DNA from: Daphnia carinata
Lineage: Eukaryota > Arthropoda > Branchiopoda > Diplostraca > Daphniidae
DNA length: 64,000 nt
Assembly: GCF_022539665.2 (NCBI RefSeq)
Contig: NC_081331.1
Location: forward strand, 964,501-1,028,500
Direction: 5' to 3'
The notes under the pieces were generated by a model, which worked only from the letters and a program-made list of their open reading frames with translations, did no database searches and was not told the DNA's origin. The first letter of the stretch is position 1. Each line of letters starts with the position of its first letter. Positions 12,329-23,244 of this stretch are shown here, in pieces. A program made the translations under genes and the position numbers.

Positions 12329-13251
12329 TCAAACGATGTACTTGGTATGACTTCCTGAAAGACAAGAAGAAAAGAGTGTGAAGAAAATTGGTGGTAGTTG
12401 ACAGGAGAACCCAAAGACACGAACCTTGAGCAAGAATAGCGCCGGTTTGTTTGTTGATAATCTGCACATTTAAAAAGGCCAAATTCTTTCCCACTTTATC
12501 GGTGGCCGCCTTCACTAGGATGTGATCACCGATTTTGGCTGCTTTCAAATACCTGGTGATATCAATCGTATATCACAAAATATTTTTCACCGCATTTCTG
12601 AAGGAAAAATAACACAGTCCGCAAATACGAGTACCACAGTTCACGCATGCGCTGGAGTTTTTAGAGGATAATTGAACAACGACGTCCGAACGAAGCTTAA
12701 AAAAAAATAAAAGCGCAAATGTAAACATATAGACCATTGGCTAACTTCGAGGAGAACGCAGTTACGGGTAGCGGTCGACGGTAATGGTTATGCTTGGGCG
12801 AAAGCATGTGTTGCACAGTTGAAAAAAGGAAGTTCCACAACAAAAAATTTGCAACATAGAACATCCGATTGAAAATGATAAGTAGGGCTTTGCCAGATTA
12901 CTTACGTTATGTTGAGATTTACAGAAACACCAGGAACTTGTCTTGAATCAGTCAGTAGGGCCATAGTTGAAACTGAATCAACAAGACAAGCTGAAAATCC
13001 ACCATGAAGTAGACCAGCTTGATTGGTATGTTCTGCTTCCACTTGAAATTCAGCTTCACATGTTCCTTCACTTCCAGCTACAATTTTAACCTACACAATT
13101 TAATTCATAATTCAATTTAAACAATGGTTACCAGAAAAATTTAGCAACATTTTTTAACCTTTTGATAGATCTTTTGATCAAAGCCTTGTCCACTCTTCAC
13201 CCGCTGCAGCCAAATATTTCGAAGTAGTTGCAATGTATTCTTCTGGCACAT
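12329..13251 (-). CDS. ACOT13: Acyl-coenzyme A thioesterase 13 (hotdog fold)
   Basis: Four exons (13159-13251, 12906-13090, 12425-12552, 12329-12354) join in phase into 143 residues, the normal length of ACOT13/THEM2. The hotdog thioesterase signature HTNQAGLLHGG is at 52-62. The family's catalytic Asn and Asp correspond to Asn54 and Asp69 (LVDSVSTMAL). The fold ends with LAFLNVQI and LAQGSHTKYIV. The family hydrolyses medium- and long-chain acyl-CoAs and is often mitochondrion-associated. The short N-terminal exon is basic and amphipathic. The gene is tail-to-tail with VKR (244 bp between stops). The last exon adds only nine residues, so a simple ORF search would end the protein in the wrong frame. 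Confidence 0.9.
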
Positions 13252-13817
13252 TGTGATATTTGATACAATTAATTTGTAGTTTTTTATGCTGTGCCTGGTT
13301 TTTTCCCAACTGTTGATCTGTTTTAAACTTCAAGCACAGTTTATCTGCTTATTATGTTTTCTGTGTCTTGTCTCAACCTTTATCACTACAATATTTGTTT
13401 TTCGCCCGGTGGAAAGTCAGTAGCCTTATTGTTTTTACAGTAACCCAGACAATTCAGAAATGGAAAACCATTCGTTCTACTATTGCTCGGTCTTTGAATA
13501 AAAATGTTCCACTAATCCCCACATCACAACCAACCACGCCGCTTGATAACTGAGCAGGGAGGCGGGAGAAATTTTACGCTGCTGTCTGCTACAGTGTAAA
13601 ATAGTGCTATTTTGCGGGGCGTTCTGCGGGCGCGGAGACTAGTTTGTAAATAAGCTCAAACCTAGCGTTATCCTTACCTCACAGGACGCTTATTATGTTG
13701 AGACTCATCAGAGTGGGGCATACACTTCATAGTTTGTGATTTAATTTAATTGAGATGTCTATTATAGTGAGATGAGCACTAACAATGCAAAATTTATTTA
13801 CAATTCTTATTATTAAT
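13252..13817. other. Gap between ACOT13 and RCC1L
   Basis: The region separates the 3' end of RCC1L from the start of ACOT13, both on the minus strand. It should hold the ACOT13 promoter and the RCC1L polyadenylation site. A 61-codon plus-strand frame inside shows no family features. Confidence 0.4.
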
Positions 13818-15690
13818 TCAGATGTAAGATTTACATAGAGCTACGCAATGATCGACGCCGAAACAAAATTTCTTTAGATATCCTGGAATATTTACCTAGA
13901 AAAATAGTCCCAGTTGAAACAAGAAGTTTGATTATTGGATCATACACAATCAGCCGACGAAAAAGGAATTACCTTAATTGGGAAAAATTGATTATCTAGA
14001 TGACCAAGACCGAGGGATCCGAACCTATTCCGTCCCCAGATGTAAAGATCACCGTTATTTGTGACGGCAGCAAATTGACTTAGTCCTCCATATATGGATA
14101 CTACTTTGCCATCTTGATTGAATTCATTGCAACCAAAAAGCGTTAATGGAATGGCGGTCGGTTCCTGACTCCGATCCACCACAGGGCCCTTCCCAAGGAT
14201 ACCATAGCCCCAAACAAATACTTCACCAGCATCTATTAACGGGAAATATGTTATGGCTCCCAAACAGAAAAAAGTAATGGGTTCGCCATTTCATACCGTT
14301 TAGTATTAGACATGCAGTGCCAGAAGCCGCAACATCTACAATTTTCCCAAATATCTGGGGGAGTCGTAAATGACGCGGGGTATGCAACTGCATTTCGGAT
14401 GTGGCTAGCCGTAACTGGCCATACTCAGAATTTCCCCATCCAAAAACCTGACCTTTATCTAACAAAACAAATAAAGGTAAAAGTAAAATACCATTACCAG
14501 GTGAGGCATGAAAAATGTCGTCAAAAGAATAATTTACCATTAAGTGCTAGTACGCAGTCGGCACTACATGCCAGCTTAATTATGTTTTCTCCAACAACGT
14601 CTCCCACGCACTTGGTAATTCGATCCGTATTGTTGTAATGACCTACGCCGGTTTGACCGTCTGCACTCCAGCCGCATGACCACACTGAACCCCGATCTGT
14701 TACAAACATTCTGCAAAAAAAAAAGAAGAAAAAAAATACATTTTTCTTGTGTATCTTTTATAGGTTGGACGCATAAAGTGGAAAAGAAGATGAAAAGAAG
14801 ATTTACGAGTGATCTTGTCCGCAATAGACCTGCGAAATTTTGTCATTCATCAAAATCTGATGTACTGTTGACTGTCTCTGATAATCTTCGTCTTCTATTA
14901 TATGCCGACCGCATTGCCCGTAAGCATTATTTCCTAGGGTTAGAACACCGGCATTCTCCGTCAGAACAAGTGTATGGGCCCTTCCGCATGCAATTCCAGT
15001 GATGGATGATTTTATGTTGGGCAGGTGAATTGGTACGGGTTCTGCAATCAGTTCTAAAGGGTGGTCTTTCCTTACCGCGTGATAGCCTGAAACGATAATT
15101 AGAGTTGAGTGTAACTTGTATACACGAATGAGGATTCATCTGGATTGCTGACCAATTTGAGAATCTGTATTGAGGCCAGTTCCAAAAACTTGTGACAAAG
15201 TCTTCTTGCCTTTTGCGATAAAAACTGTAAAGCCATAGCCAGCAGCAATATCTGTAACCTGAACAGGGCAGTCAACAAAAGAATTTTTTGCAAGATTGCA
15301 GAAAGTTGGCTGTTAGGGACTTACATCATTTTCTTCAGCAAATCCTAGTCTATAGGGTCTGTGCATGTACTCCACTGGCCTCCGAGCTTTGATAATTGGT
15401 TTCAGAAACTGCCTCTCACCTAAGGCACCATGTTCAGCTAAACCCCAAGTGAAAACTCTGTTTCTCTTGTCACTTTTGGCAGATGCGTACTGATAAACTG
15501 TACATCAAAATACTAATGATGAGCAAAGTCACATTCTTCGAACGAATCGTTTTCTTTAAATTATTATTTTACCTGGTAATGATTCCTCATTGTTTTTGTT
15601 TAAAACTCTCTTAGTAGTTTTTGTTCTGCAAAACCTAAGAACAGATCTACCTGCACGTGTGAGCACCGTTCGGGACGACATTCCTATCAT
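13818..15690 (-). CDS. RCC1L: RCC1-like protein, mitochondrial (RCC1L/WBSCR16)
   Basis: Eight exons (15573-15690, 15325-15497, 15153-15258, 14807-15086, 14538-14710, 14297-14458, 13973-14232, 13818-13895) encode 449 residues. The N-terminus is rich in Arg, Ser and Thr without acidic residues, as in a mitochondrial presequence; either of two ATGs four codons apart could start it. Seven-bladed RCC1 repeats follow, with typical blade motifs such as VFTWGLAEHGALG, GCGRAHTLVLT-like CGRAHTLVL, CGQDHSMFVTD, GWGNSEYGQL, VFVWGYGILGKGP and YIWGRNRFGSLG, ending GVDHCVALCKSYI. The GYGILGKGP blade is characteristic of RCC1L rather than of nuclear RCC1. RCC1L acts in the mitochondrial inner-membrane matrix side in ribosome assembly. 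It is head-to-head with PEX2. Confidence 0.92.
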
Positions 15691-16044
15691 GTCAAAATTC
15701 TTCTTTTATTATATGCCAAAAATCACGGGATATATCTAGTCTTTTTATGATTCTGGAATACGATTATACTACAAGCGTGTACGGTACGTGTAAAAAAGCA
15801 CAAGTAAACAGCATGAGGAAAAATCCTAGCAGTCGACACATCCCATTGGCGCTCCTTTCTCTCCAACTGCAACATCAACACATAGCACAGCATGTGAACA
15901 CCATTATCTAGCTGTAATCACATGTCTTTTATGTACTGAGGCCGTCGTACGCGATATCCAACGGAAATAGAGATACTGTTACATTACCAACAACAAATAC
16001 TCTCTATAGACATACAATTGTGTATCCAACATAAATATATCACC
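15691..16044. promoter_or_regulatory. Bidirectional intergenic region RCC1L / PEX2
   Basis: Only 354 bp separate the two divergent start codons, so this stretch must contain both 5' leaders and both core promoters. I see no canonical TATA box at a plausible position for either. Its promoter role is inferred from geometry. Confidence 0.55.
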
Positions 16045-17261
16045 ATGGCAGTGTCAAGACAAAGTCAGGTAGCTAAACTTATTTCTTAACAAGTCTGTGT
16101 GTAACCAAGTTTGAGATAATCTCATTTTTATAACCAGATAGACGCCGTCGAATTAGACTCAGAATGTTACCAACTTTTCCAAACTCAGCTAAACCAGTCT
16201 TTCACACATTTACCAGTATAAAAGACATTCATATTAATGGTTCCTACAACATGGAATATCAAGTTTTTTTTCTTCCGTCTGTTAGATAAACATCCTAAAG
16301 AAAATTGAACCAGAGATTTCAGCATTGCTGAACCTTGCTGTTTATGTGGTAGAATGATGTTACTTCCTTCCTTGTGAATCTCTCAATCTTTGTGCATTTT
16401 TATGTAGGTCCCCCTCTATACAACTTCGAGCCTTGTGAGCCATAAGCTATTGGGCATTGAGTTTAGTGACAGAACAGCTAGTCCACTCATACAAAAGAAA
16501 TTTTATGCTTATAGCTTTGCCATAGTTGGAATGAAATGGATTTCCCAAAGATGGAGTACATTATCATCACACATTTTAAATGAGGGAATGATGCAATCAG
16601 TAAGTAAATAGATGTTTACTGTTATTTTAAATTTAAATAGTTGAATACAACAATGTCGAACACAGGCTGCCCAGTTCCTAAGTTGGTTGCATTTGTCTTC
16701 AAAAATATTCAACCTACTTAACAGCTTAGTGTTCCTGAAGCAAGGGCTGTACCCTACAGTTTTACACAGGGTTTTAAACCTTAGAACAAACCTGATTGAT
16801 CCAAACCAGCCAAGGTCTACAGACCTTTCTACTTTAACTAGGGAATTACTGTGGCATTCATTTGCTGTGAGTAGCTACTATTTTATACAATACCAATATA
16901 CATAAGTTCTATTAACCGTGTATTGTCTTAGGAAACGTTGATGTTTATATTGCCCTTAGTTAATGTCCATCGAGTCAAAAGCTGGTTCTCGAGAGTGGTC
17001 ATGCTAAGAGAAGACACTCAGACCAACATAGCAGTGGGAAAGAATTCACTGTGTGCTATGTGCAATGAAGTGCCCATTATTCCTCAAAAAGCTGAATGTC
17101 ACCATACATTCTGCTATTACTGCTTGACGGTAAATCTTAAAATAAATGTTCTGATCCGAGAGTAACGTTTGGATGTAATACAGGCAAGTTTAGAAGCTGT
17201 ACCTGAATATACTTGCCCCCTTTGTTCGTATCTTATCGGCAAGGGACAGAAGGATGTTTAG
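16045..17261 (+). CDS. PEX2: Peroxisome biogenesis factor 2 (peroxin-2), RING E3 ligase
   Basis: Seven exons (16045-16068, 16138-16215, 16286-16348, 16408-16599, 16666-16866, 16932-17129, 17184-17261) give 277 residues, slightly shorter than vertebrate PEX2. The N-terminal and central part is the Pex2/Pex12-type membrane domain. The C-terminus is a C3HC4 RING: C227-x2-C230, C242-x-H244-x2-C247-x2-C250 and C263-x2-C266, with the family-typical FCYYC. PEX2 works with PEX10 and PEX12 in the peroxisomal membrane as the ubiquitin ligase that recycles the import receptor PEX5. The exon 3 donor is ambiguous by one codon (TAT|GTGGTA or GTG|GTAGAA). Confidence 0.9.
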
Positions 17262-17763
17262 CAAGCTCAGTCCGAGAAAATCGAATGGATTGCTGCTACT
17301 TATTACGTACGGAAATGATTGTGATACAGGAAAAGCTGGATTTAACAAAAATTAGGGGCATTACCAAACTTTATTTTACTACAATCACATCGGCGGCGAA
17401 CACTTCTATTACTTTCCCTATACGTTCATTTGTTCTCAAGACGAATGCAACAAATCAAGTACAAAAATGTAAAATGTTATGAAGAATTTATACACGTTAA
17501 GGTAGACGCCGAACGGAATGAAGATATGTGCATTAATTTCTTGCTTGAAGAATAACACAATAATGACTATGTAAATTACGGTTTTTGAAATGTGATTCAA
17601 ACGAAGAATTGGGAATGTGTGCTGAAAGCTAACCTTTTCCCGCTGCATACAAATAGATATTAGAAAGTTATTGCGGTTTAAACAAAGATCCTTAAACCGA
17701 ACAATTATAACACGTGTAGCTTCCTGCGATCGAAGACGAGAAAATAGTTTCCTTCCTTTATTA
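17262..17763. other. Convergent 3' region between PEX2 and KDSR
   Basis: 502 bp between two facing stop codons. It should carry both 3' UTRs. The minus-strand open frame here reads from the KDSR terminal exon into its 3' UTR and is not a separate gene. Confidence 0.5.
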
Positions 17764-19191
17764 TCACAGAGAACGCTTTTTCTTATCTCTGTTCTCCATG
17801 CATTTGACAACAATTCGGTCAAATTTAAACAGATAAAAGACAGAAACTAGACGAACAAGTCCCATTGAAAACACCTAAACGAAGTGCCAGTAAAATTAAG
17901 TATCTTTTCCATTTTTTCAAATCAATTAATTAATGAATCAATATATCTTTTATATCTTTTAAATTTTTGTGTATGCCTACCTGTATGAGTAAATCAACGA
18001 ATGAAGTAACAGGTGACATTCCAGCGCAAACTGTTGACTGCAGAAATCCCTCCAACCCAACCGTGCTGACAAATTTTCCTTTCTATATGGTACATAAAGG
18101 ATTCCGTTTAAGAATTACAAGTACGTTAACGTTCACACAGCTTACTAAAGTGTGATCCAGTAAAGCTTTTGCGACCGTTTCAGGCGAGAATAGCCCAGCC
18201 GACTCAGAAATAAGGCGAGTCTCTTCCGGTTTGTCTTTATTTTCTTCAGCAAAGCCAGGCGTATCCGTATCCGGTGGGAAACTCACAGTTATTGTTAGAT
18301 TGTAAGGCTTCAACTACTTTTAGATAGGCAAAGGTTTTGGTTGTTATTCAAGCTATGAAAAAAGCTCTCACTACTTAGAGCAATCACCTCCATGGCAAGC
18401 GCTTCCGCCAAACCCCGTAATGCAAATTTTGATGCCGCGTAAGCAGCAAATCCATAAATGCCGCACAAACCACCTTGTGATGACACAAATACAATGCCCC
18501 CTTCTCTTCTCCCTTTCATGCCACTAATGACAGCATGTGAAAATTGGGCTGCTCCAAGGTAGTTGACAGCCATTAATCTCTAGAGAGCAAGTTTGCAGGT
18601 TTAATGAAGTTTATCAAAGGTGGAAATAGTATTGATGGTTACCTTCATTTCATCTACAGAAGTATCTTCAAAGCGTGCTGCTTTAGCATAGCCTGCACAA
18701 TTAGCTAATAGAAATAGGGGTCCTAGTTCCTCTTCAGCCTGTAGTACTGTGCGTTCGACTTGTTCATATGACCCACTCACATCAGCTAGGTAGTAAGACC
18801 ATTAATTTCAACAAATATTTAATTAATATGTTCAATTTACTGGAAAAACATGACACTTTTTGTTCAGCAGCAGAAGCAAACTTTAAGATTTCAGCTCTGG
18901 CTTCTTCAAGAAGGGCTGGGTTTCTTGCAACTAAGGACACATGAGCCCCATTCTTGACACATTCTATTGCTAAATATTTTCCAATGCCACTTGAGCCTCC
19001 AGTTACCTGTTGAGAAAAAAAAATTGCATTGCTCATCAAAAAGATAATAGACAGGTTTCTACCATGACATGTTTTCCTTTAAGACTTCTAGGTTTGGCAG
19101 CATAAAATCCAACCCAAGTCCCAAATATTAGGGCAATACTTGTCACTATAACGAACTCAATCGTCATAAGATCCCAAATGATATGAAGCAT
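17764..19191 (-). CDS. KDSR: 3-ketodihydrosphingosine reductase
   Basis: Seven exons (19063-19191, 18841-19006, 18643-18785, 18388-18579, 18146-18313, 17981-18082, 17764-17874) give 336 residues, the family length. A hydrophobic N-terminal anchor (about 10-32) precedes a short-chain dehydrogenase fold. The NADPH-binding motif is TGGSSGIGK (45-53); the catalytic residues are Ser179/Ser180 and Y193-x3-K197. The stretch [13 protein letters not shown]-like [13 protein letters not shown] is diagnostic of KDSR. The enzyme reduces 3-ketodihydrosphingosine to dihydrosphingosine in the second step of sphingolipid synthesis, on the cytosolic face of the ER. The C-terminal hydrophobic segment ([15 protein letters not shown]) fits the family. 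It is head-to-head with the SOCS gene. Confidence 0.92.
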
Positions 19192-19641
19192 TTTTCTTTA
19201 AACAACTACCAGAACGGGTGAATTAACCGCTGAATCAACGATTTTATGATAAATTAAAACAAATAAACTCGGAAGTGGTTAAGAGTAGACAGAGGCCCCT
19301 TCTGCCAGTTTCGCCGTTGCGCAGTAAAATATTTAATTAGCATTTTAAGCAGAATGCAAATTTCATTTTGCTCGATTTCTTTTTTAAGAGATGTAACTGA
19401 GCCTGTATGATTTCTCAATAATTTCATTAATTCAAGCAATTTTCACAAATTCTGAAAATTCCAGATATCTTTGGATACTTTCTACAAGATGTCACTTCCA
19501 ACAAGGCTTTTTTCGTCCGTCATGGTGAGTGGTGTTGGTTTATTGATAACGTGATAACGTAATCAAACGCAAATGAGCAGAACTCGCAAGTGTGGAAGAC
19601 TCCCAATGGATCATAATAGCCTATTCTTCTAATTAATCACA
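19192..19641. promoter_or_regulatory. Bidirectional region KDSR / SOCS, with possible 5' leader exon
   Basis: 450 bp separate the divergent start codons. At 19489-19524 a 12-codon open frame beginning ATGTCACTTCC runs into a good donor (GTGAGT). Splicing it to the nearest acceptor (before 19620) does not match the frame of the SOCS protein, so I read it as a 5' untranslated exon with a possible short upstream ORF. Confidence 0.4.
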
Positions 19642-21011
19642 ATGAAAAAACTCAATTGGAGTGGTTTAGATTTTCTTCGGAGGGATCGAGGCGCGATCGC
19701 TCGTGAATCGAACTCGAATACATCAACCCAATTAGGGACCAATCGATGGAGCTCCGAGTCCAAGCTTCAAATGACAGATTCAGTTTCTCAGAGCAGTAGT
19801 GATTACAATCAGGAGAAACCCCTCTCTAACAAAGGCAGGTTGAGCTTCAGTGATCTTCTACGCCTAAAGAAAAGTCCAGGTGAGTCTGGCTATGCAGAAC
19901 CTAAGACCAAATCAAGTATACTGGACACATTGAAACGCAAGTTCAAGATTGCCAGGAGTGAACATTCTCGCATCAGAAATATGAATAAACGCCACAGTTT
20001 CTCCCTTTCCATATCCTCAATAGCAGAAGAATCATGTGATCGGGATTCACTACCAAAGAGTAAAACTCTACCTACTGTTCAACAGACTTGTCGCTTGTGT
20101 TCCATGCCCAACTCAGTGAGAAGTACAAGGGGGAATTGTTGTGATATTCATAGTGAACTAGATCCACTTGCTGAAAACCAAGATGACCACAATGACAACA
20201 GTTTACCAGTAGCTGTACAAGTAAGGTCCTTCTCCCATTAAAATAAAATCCCTAATTAATAATTGCCTTATATATCTATGTATATATAATGATATAACAT
20301 GTGTGTATCTATATCTACAGGAAGTGAGGCCACCTCCTGTAAATGGTTCAGAATTGTTACATCCCATTAGTACTGCAGAAACCGAAATGTCATCACATAG
20401 TCCTAGCAGCGTGGCGGCACTAACCACAGCTGCCTCCAGTAACAGTAATTTAGCGTGGGAACTTTTCAAGTTGGTTAAGTATGGATGGTATTGGGGACGG
20501 ATGACCAGAGGAGAAGCCGAACGGAAGTTGGTAGATCAGCCCGACGGAGCTTTTCTGGTGCGCGATTCAAGTGACGATTGTCACCTGTTGAGTCTTAGTT
20601 TTCGATCCTATGGTCGAACCTTACACACACGAATCGAACACACTAACGGATACTTCAGCTTTTACGCTTACCCCGAGGCCGAACAGCATAGCAGCGTCGG
20701 TCAGCTTATTGAACATTTGATGGATACGTCTCGTTCTGGCATATTTTGCTACTCTAGGTAATTAGTAACATACAAATTATAAATGTTTTTTGAAAGTTTG
20801 ATCAGAATGAATCAACCGATTTAGGTCACGCTCTCCTGGATCACCCTCATATCCCGTCCGACTGACCAAACCTGTATCACGATTTTCTGAGGTGCTACCG
20901 TTGCAATACATGTGCCGATTCGTCATCCGCCAATACGTTAGGATGGATCACATAGAAGCTCTGCCGCTGCCCGAGTCTCTCAAGTCGTTCATCGTTCGGG
21001 GCAATTCGTAA
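19642..21011 (+). CDS. Suppressor of cytokine signalling, SOCS6/7 type
   Basis: Three exons (19642-20220, 20321-20757, 20825-21011) encode 400 residues. A long, Ser-rich basic N-terminus (1-240) precedes an SH2 domain (about 249-338) with the phosphotyrosine-binding FLVRDSS motif (Arg274). A C-terminal SOCS box (about 357-400) has the elongin BC-box LQYMCRF and the cullin-box-like LPLPESL. The SH2 opening WYWGRM and the motif DPDGAFLVRDSSDD-like PDGAFLVRDSSDD place it nearer SOCS6/SOCS7 (Drosophila Socs16D) than CIS/SOCS1-3. Such proteins recruit a Cullin-5/elongin ligase to phosphotyrosine proteins such as receptor kinases and their adaptors. No targets can be read from sequence. Confidence 0.9.
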
Positions 21012-22375
21012 CTATGAAATTCTCTCACAAATGTCAAAGGAGTGCCTCTCCATTATTGGAGAGAGGGATCTAAACATGCTGTTGATCGCATCTCGTGGAT
21101 CTATGCGTGAATCGGATAATCAGTATAAAATATATATATATATATATTCTAATACAGTGTTTTATGCTGAAAACCATCTACAGGTGAAAAAAAACGTTTT
21201 TGTACAGTTCTAGTTCTACAGTTAAAATCAGAAAGCGACAAAAGTTAGCCCTTTAAAAAAGTTTGGGTAGAAAGCAATACTGCTTTACCACCAACCCTAC
21301 TAAATGAACACAGCAGATGTGGCTTATATATTCGTTTTTATAATTTAAATGTTCATTTTCTTAAATCTTCCAACGTTTTCGAAATTTGTTTGTTTGTTAG
21401 TGAAATTAACAACGTCCTTAATGAAGAACCCTTTCACCTGTTATTCACTGTCTAACAAATTATTAGATTAAAATTTAAGGAAATATTCGGATATTGTAAA
21501 AAGGAACTTCAACGGGCACAGGCTTGAAATTACAGTTAAACTCAAACGTCAAAGCTGCAGCAAATGTAAAAATGCTACTTTTGATCCATTAGTGAAAAAG
21601 TACTCACTCCAAAAGCAGGCATATTCAATCTTTTTCCGTCATTACACTCACCATCACTATCATAGGTCATGGGTTATGTTTGGTAACGTCCTTGTGTAAG
21701 ACCTTTATGCTGTCACGGTGGTACATCTTCTGTACAAAATAACATCGACCATAAAACGGTCTACTAAAGGCTGAATCGAGAATAAAATTCTGATAGAAAT
21801 AAAGGAAAAAAATACTCAGTTCCTGTGTGTGCAACATAAAAGGGTCATAGCATTCAGTGGAAGTGTGGATATTCCACAGTTTACCTGACCAACATCTGCG
21901 GCTAGCAGTTTGCACACAGAAACGTGAACACTCTGCGTTAGAAAGCATGTTTTCCTTTTCATGGTACCATCGGTTTTTGAGTTGTGATTGGTATATTTGA
22001 TTTCCTTTCCCTTCCATTTCAAGAAAACCAAAACCGATCTAACGGATTTAAGTTACATACAATTTCCGATTTAATTTCTTTCTTTCTTTTTTTTTGTGAT
22101 TCAAAGCAATTAAAAAATTATTGTATCACATTCCAGTCCTTGCAGTCTAGTCTACCGCGTAATTACTTAGAAGAAAGGACGCGTAGCAGACCTAATTTCC
22201 TTCATCTCTTTTGCAAATACATTTCTTCCTGACTTTAGCATGCCTTCAAAGCGAACTGTGGTGTTTGATTCTTGGATGAGTAAAAAAAGATTAAAAATAA
22301 TAAAGGCACGTTCTATATACATAAGCTGCCTATCTGAATGGGTGACACTCAAAGCAAAATTCGGTTGGGATTTAC

Positions 22376-22700
22376 GGTCCTGGCACTGTGATTATCACCC
22401 ACGCTTTGTATTCTGTAGTCCCCGGGTTCAAATCCCGCCACCGCCAATTTCCAAGCACTCCCTTCCCTCCATGCTTCCCTCCATGCTCCCCCCCCCACCC
22501 CCATCCTCAACATTCATCTCAACGGATTCGCCAGATTCTTCACCTCATCGGATTACGCAAGATTCTTCATCTCATCGCATTATATATTACTACATCTTCA
22601 TCGCTTCGGACATCATCTGCACAAAACAATTGACGCTGGAAAAGCCTTCAAGAAAGATGAGCCATGCCTACTATAAAGGGGCTAAATGGCACCACACTAA
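22376..22700 (+). mobile_element. tRNA-derived SINE-like element
   Basis: TGGCACTGTGATTATCACC at 22381-22399 resembles an RNA polymerase III A box (TGGCACAGTGGTTAGCACC type). GGTTCAAATCC at 22425-22435 is a canonical B box, and the head ends in a tRNA-like CCGCCA near 22446. The sequence does not fold as an intact tRNA because the 5' acceptor strand does not match. A pyrimidine-rich body with internal near-repeats (GATTCTTCACCTCATCGGATT, GATTCTTCATCTCATCGCATT) follows. The right end is not certain; I saw no clear target-site duplication. Confidence 0.55.
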
Positions 22701-22764
22701 AAAAACACACACACTTGACACGCATACAGACGTTTCACATCGATGCGCAGCTAATCATGTATGC

Positions 22765-22955
22765 GACCCTCTTCGATACCCGTAAGTTTTTGGTGGTTCT
22801 GACCAACATCTGGCAGTTTAGTAGGTAGGAGGCTAGTAAATTAAAAATAATATCTGAAAGAAGACCCTCTTCGATAAATGACCAACATCTGCGGCTGGCA
22901 GTTTAGTAGGTAGGTAGGCTAGTAAATAAAGTACCAATTAAAAATAATAAAGGAA
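22765..22955 (+). repeat. Diverged tandem duplication, about 98-bp unit
   Basis: Both copies start GACCCTCTTCGATA (22765 and 22863). They share GACCAACATCT, GGCAGTTTAGTAGGTAG, GGCTAGTAAA and TTAAAAATAATA in the same order. Small indels separate them. Confidence 0.7.
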
Positions 22956-23244
22956 AATGCAAAAAACTTTATATTCCGCAATGTAGCAATATTCCACCAA
23001 GCTATTCCACGCTATTCATAGTAGGTCCAAGTGTACCCTTCTGTCAACAGTTTCGGAAGTCGACGACTCCTCCCATTTCCACTGTAATTTCCACGGCTTA
23101 CCGCCCCAAGGATACCACTCACCGTACTCAACCGTCAGTCCCCCATCTCAGTTTACAATAGTTGTTGTATATTACAGTTGTCTTGAATGACAGGTAAACC
23201 AAATTAAGTAATAAGGAAACAATTAAAACCAGAGCCGAAAACAA

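Larger units (their letters stand above)
21012..23244. other. Intergenic region between SOCS and cyclin C
   Basis: About 2.2 kb without a convincing gene. It contains the SOCS 3' UTR, a TA dinucleotide run near 21130, a SINE-like element (22376-22700) and a tandem duplication (22765-22955). A 26-base motif beginning GACCAACATCTGCGGC, found in the duplication, also occurs near 21888. Confidence 0.6.

Noticed and set aside
12355-12424. ACOT13 reading straight through past LAQG into a hydrophobic tail
   Set aside because: A donor GTTCGT after CTCAAG and an acceptor TTTCAG restore the standard ending GSHTKYIV. The read-through is intronic.
17436-17822. A 128-codon minus-strand protein gene
   Set aside because: Its first part shares the KDSR terminal exon in another frame and the rest is AT-rich 3' UTR. 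The true KDSR frame stops at 17764.
22376-22446. A tRNA gene
   Set aside because: A and B boxes are present but the 5' acceptor strand does not pair with the 3' end, so a SINE head fits better.
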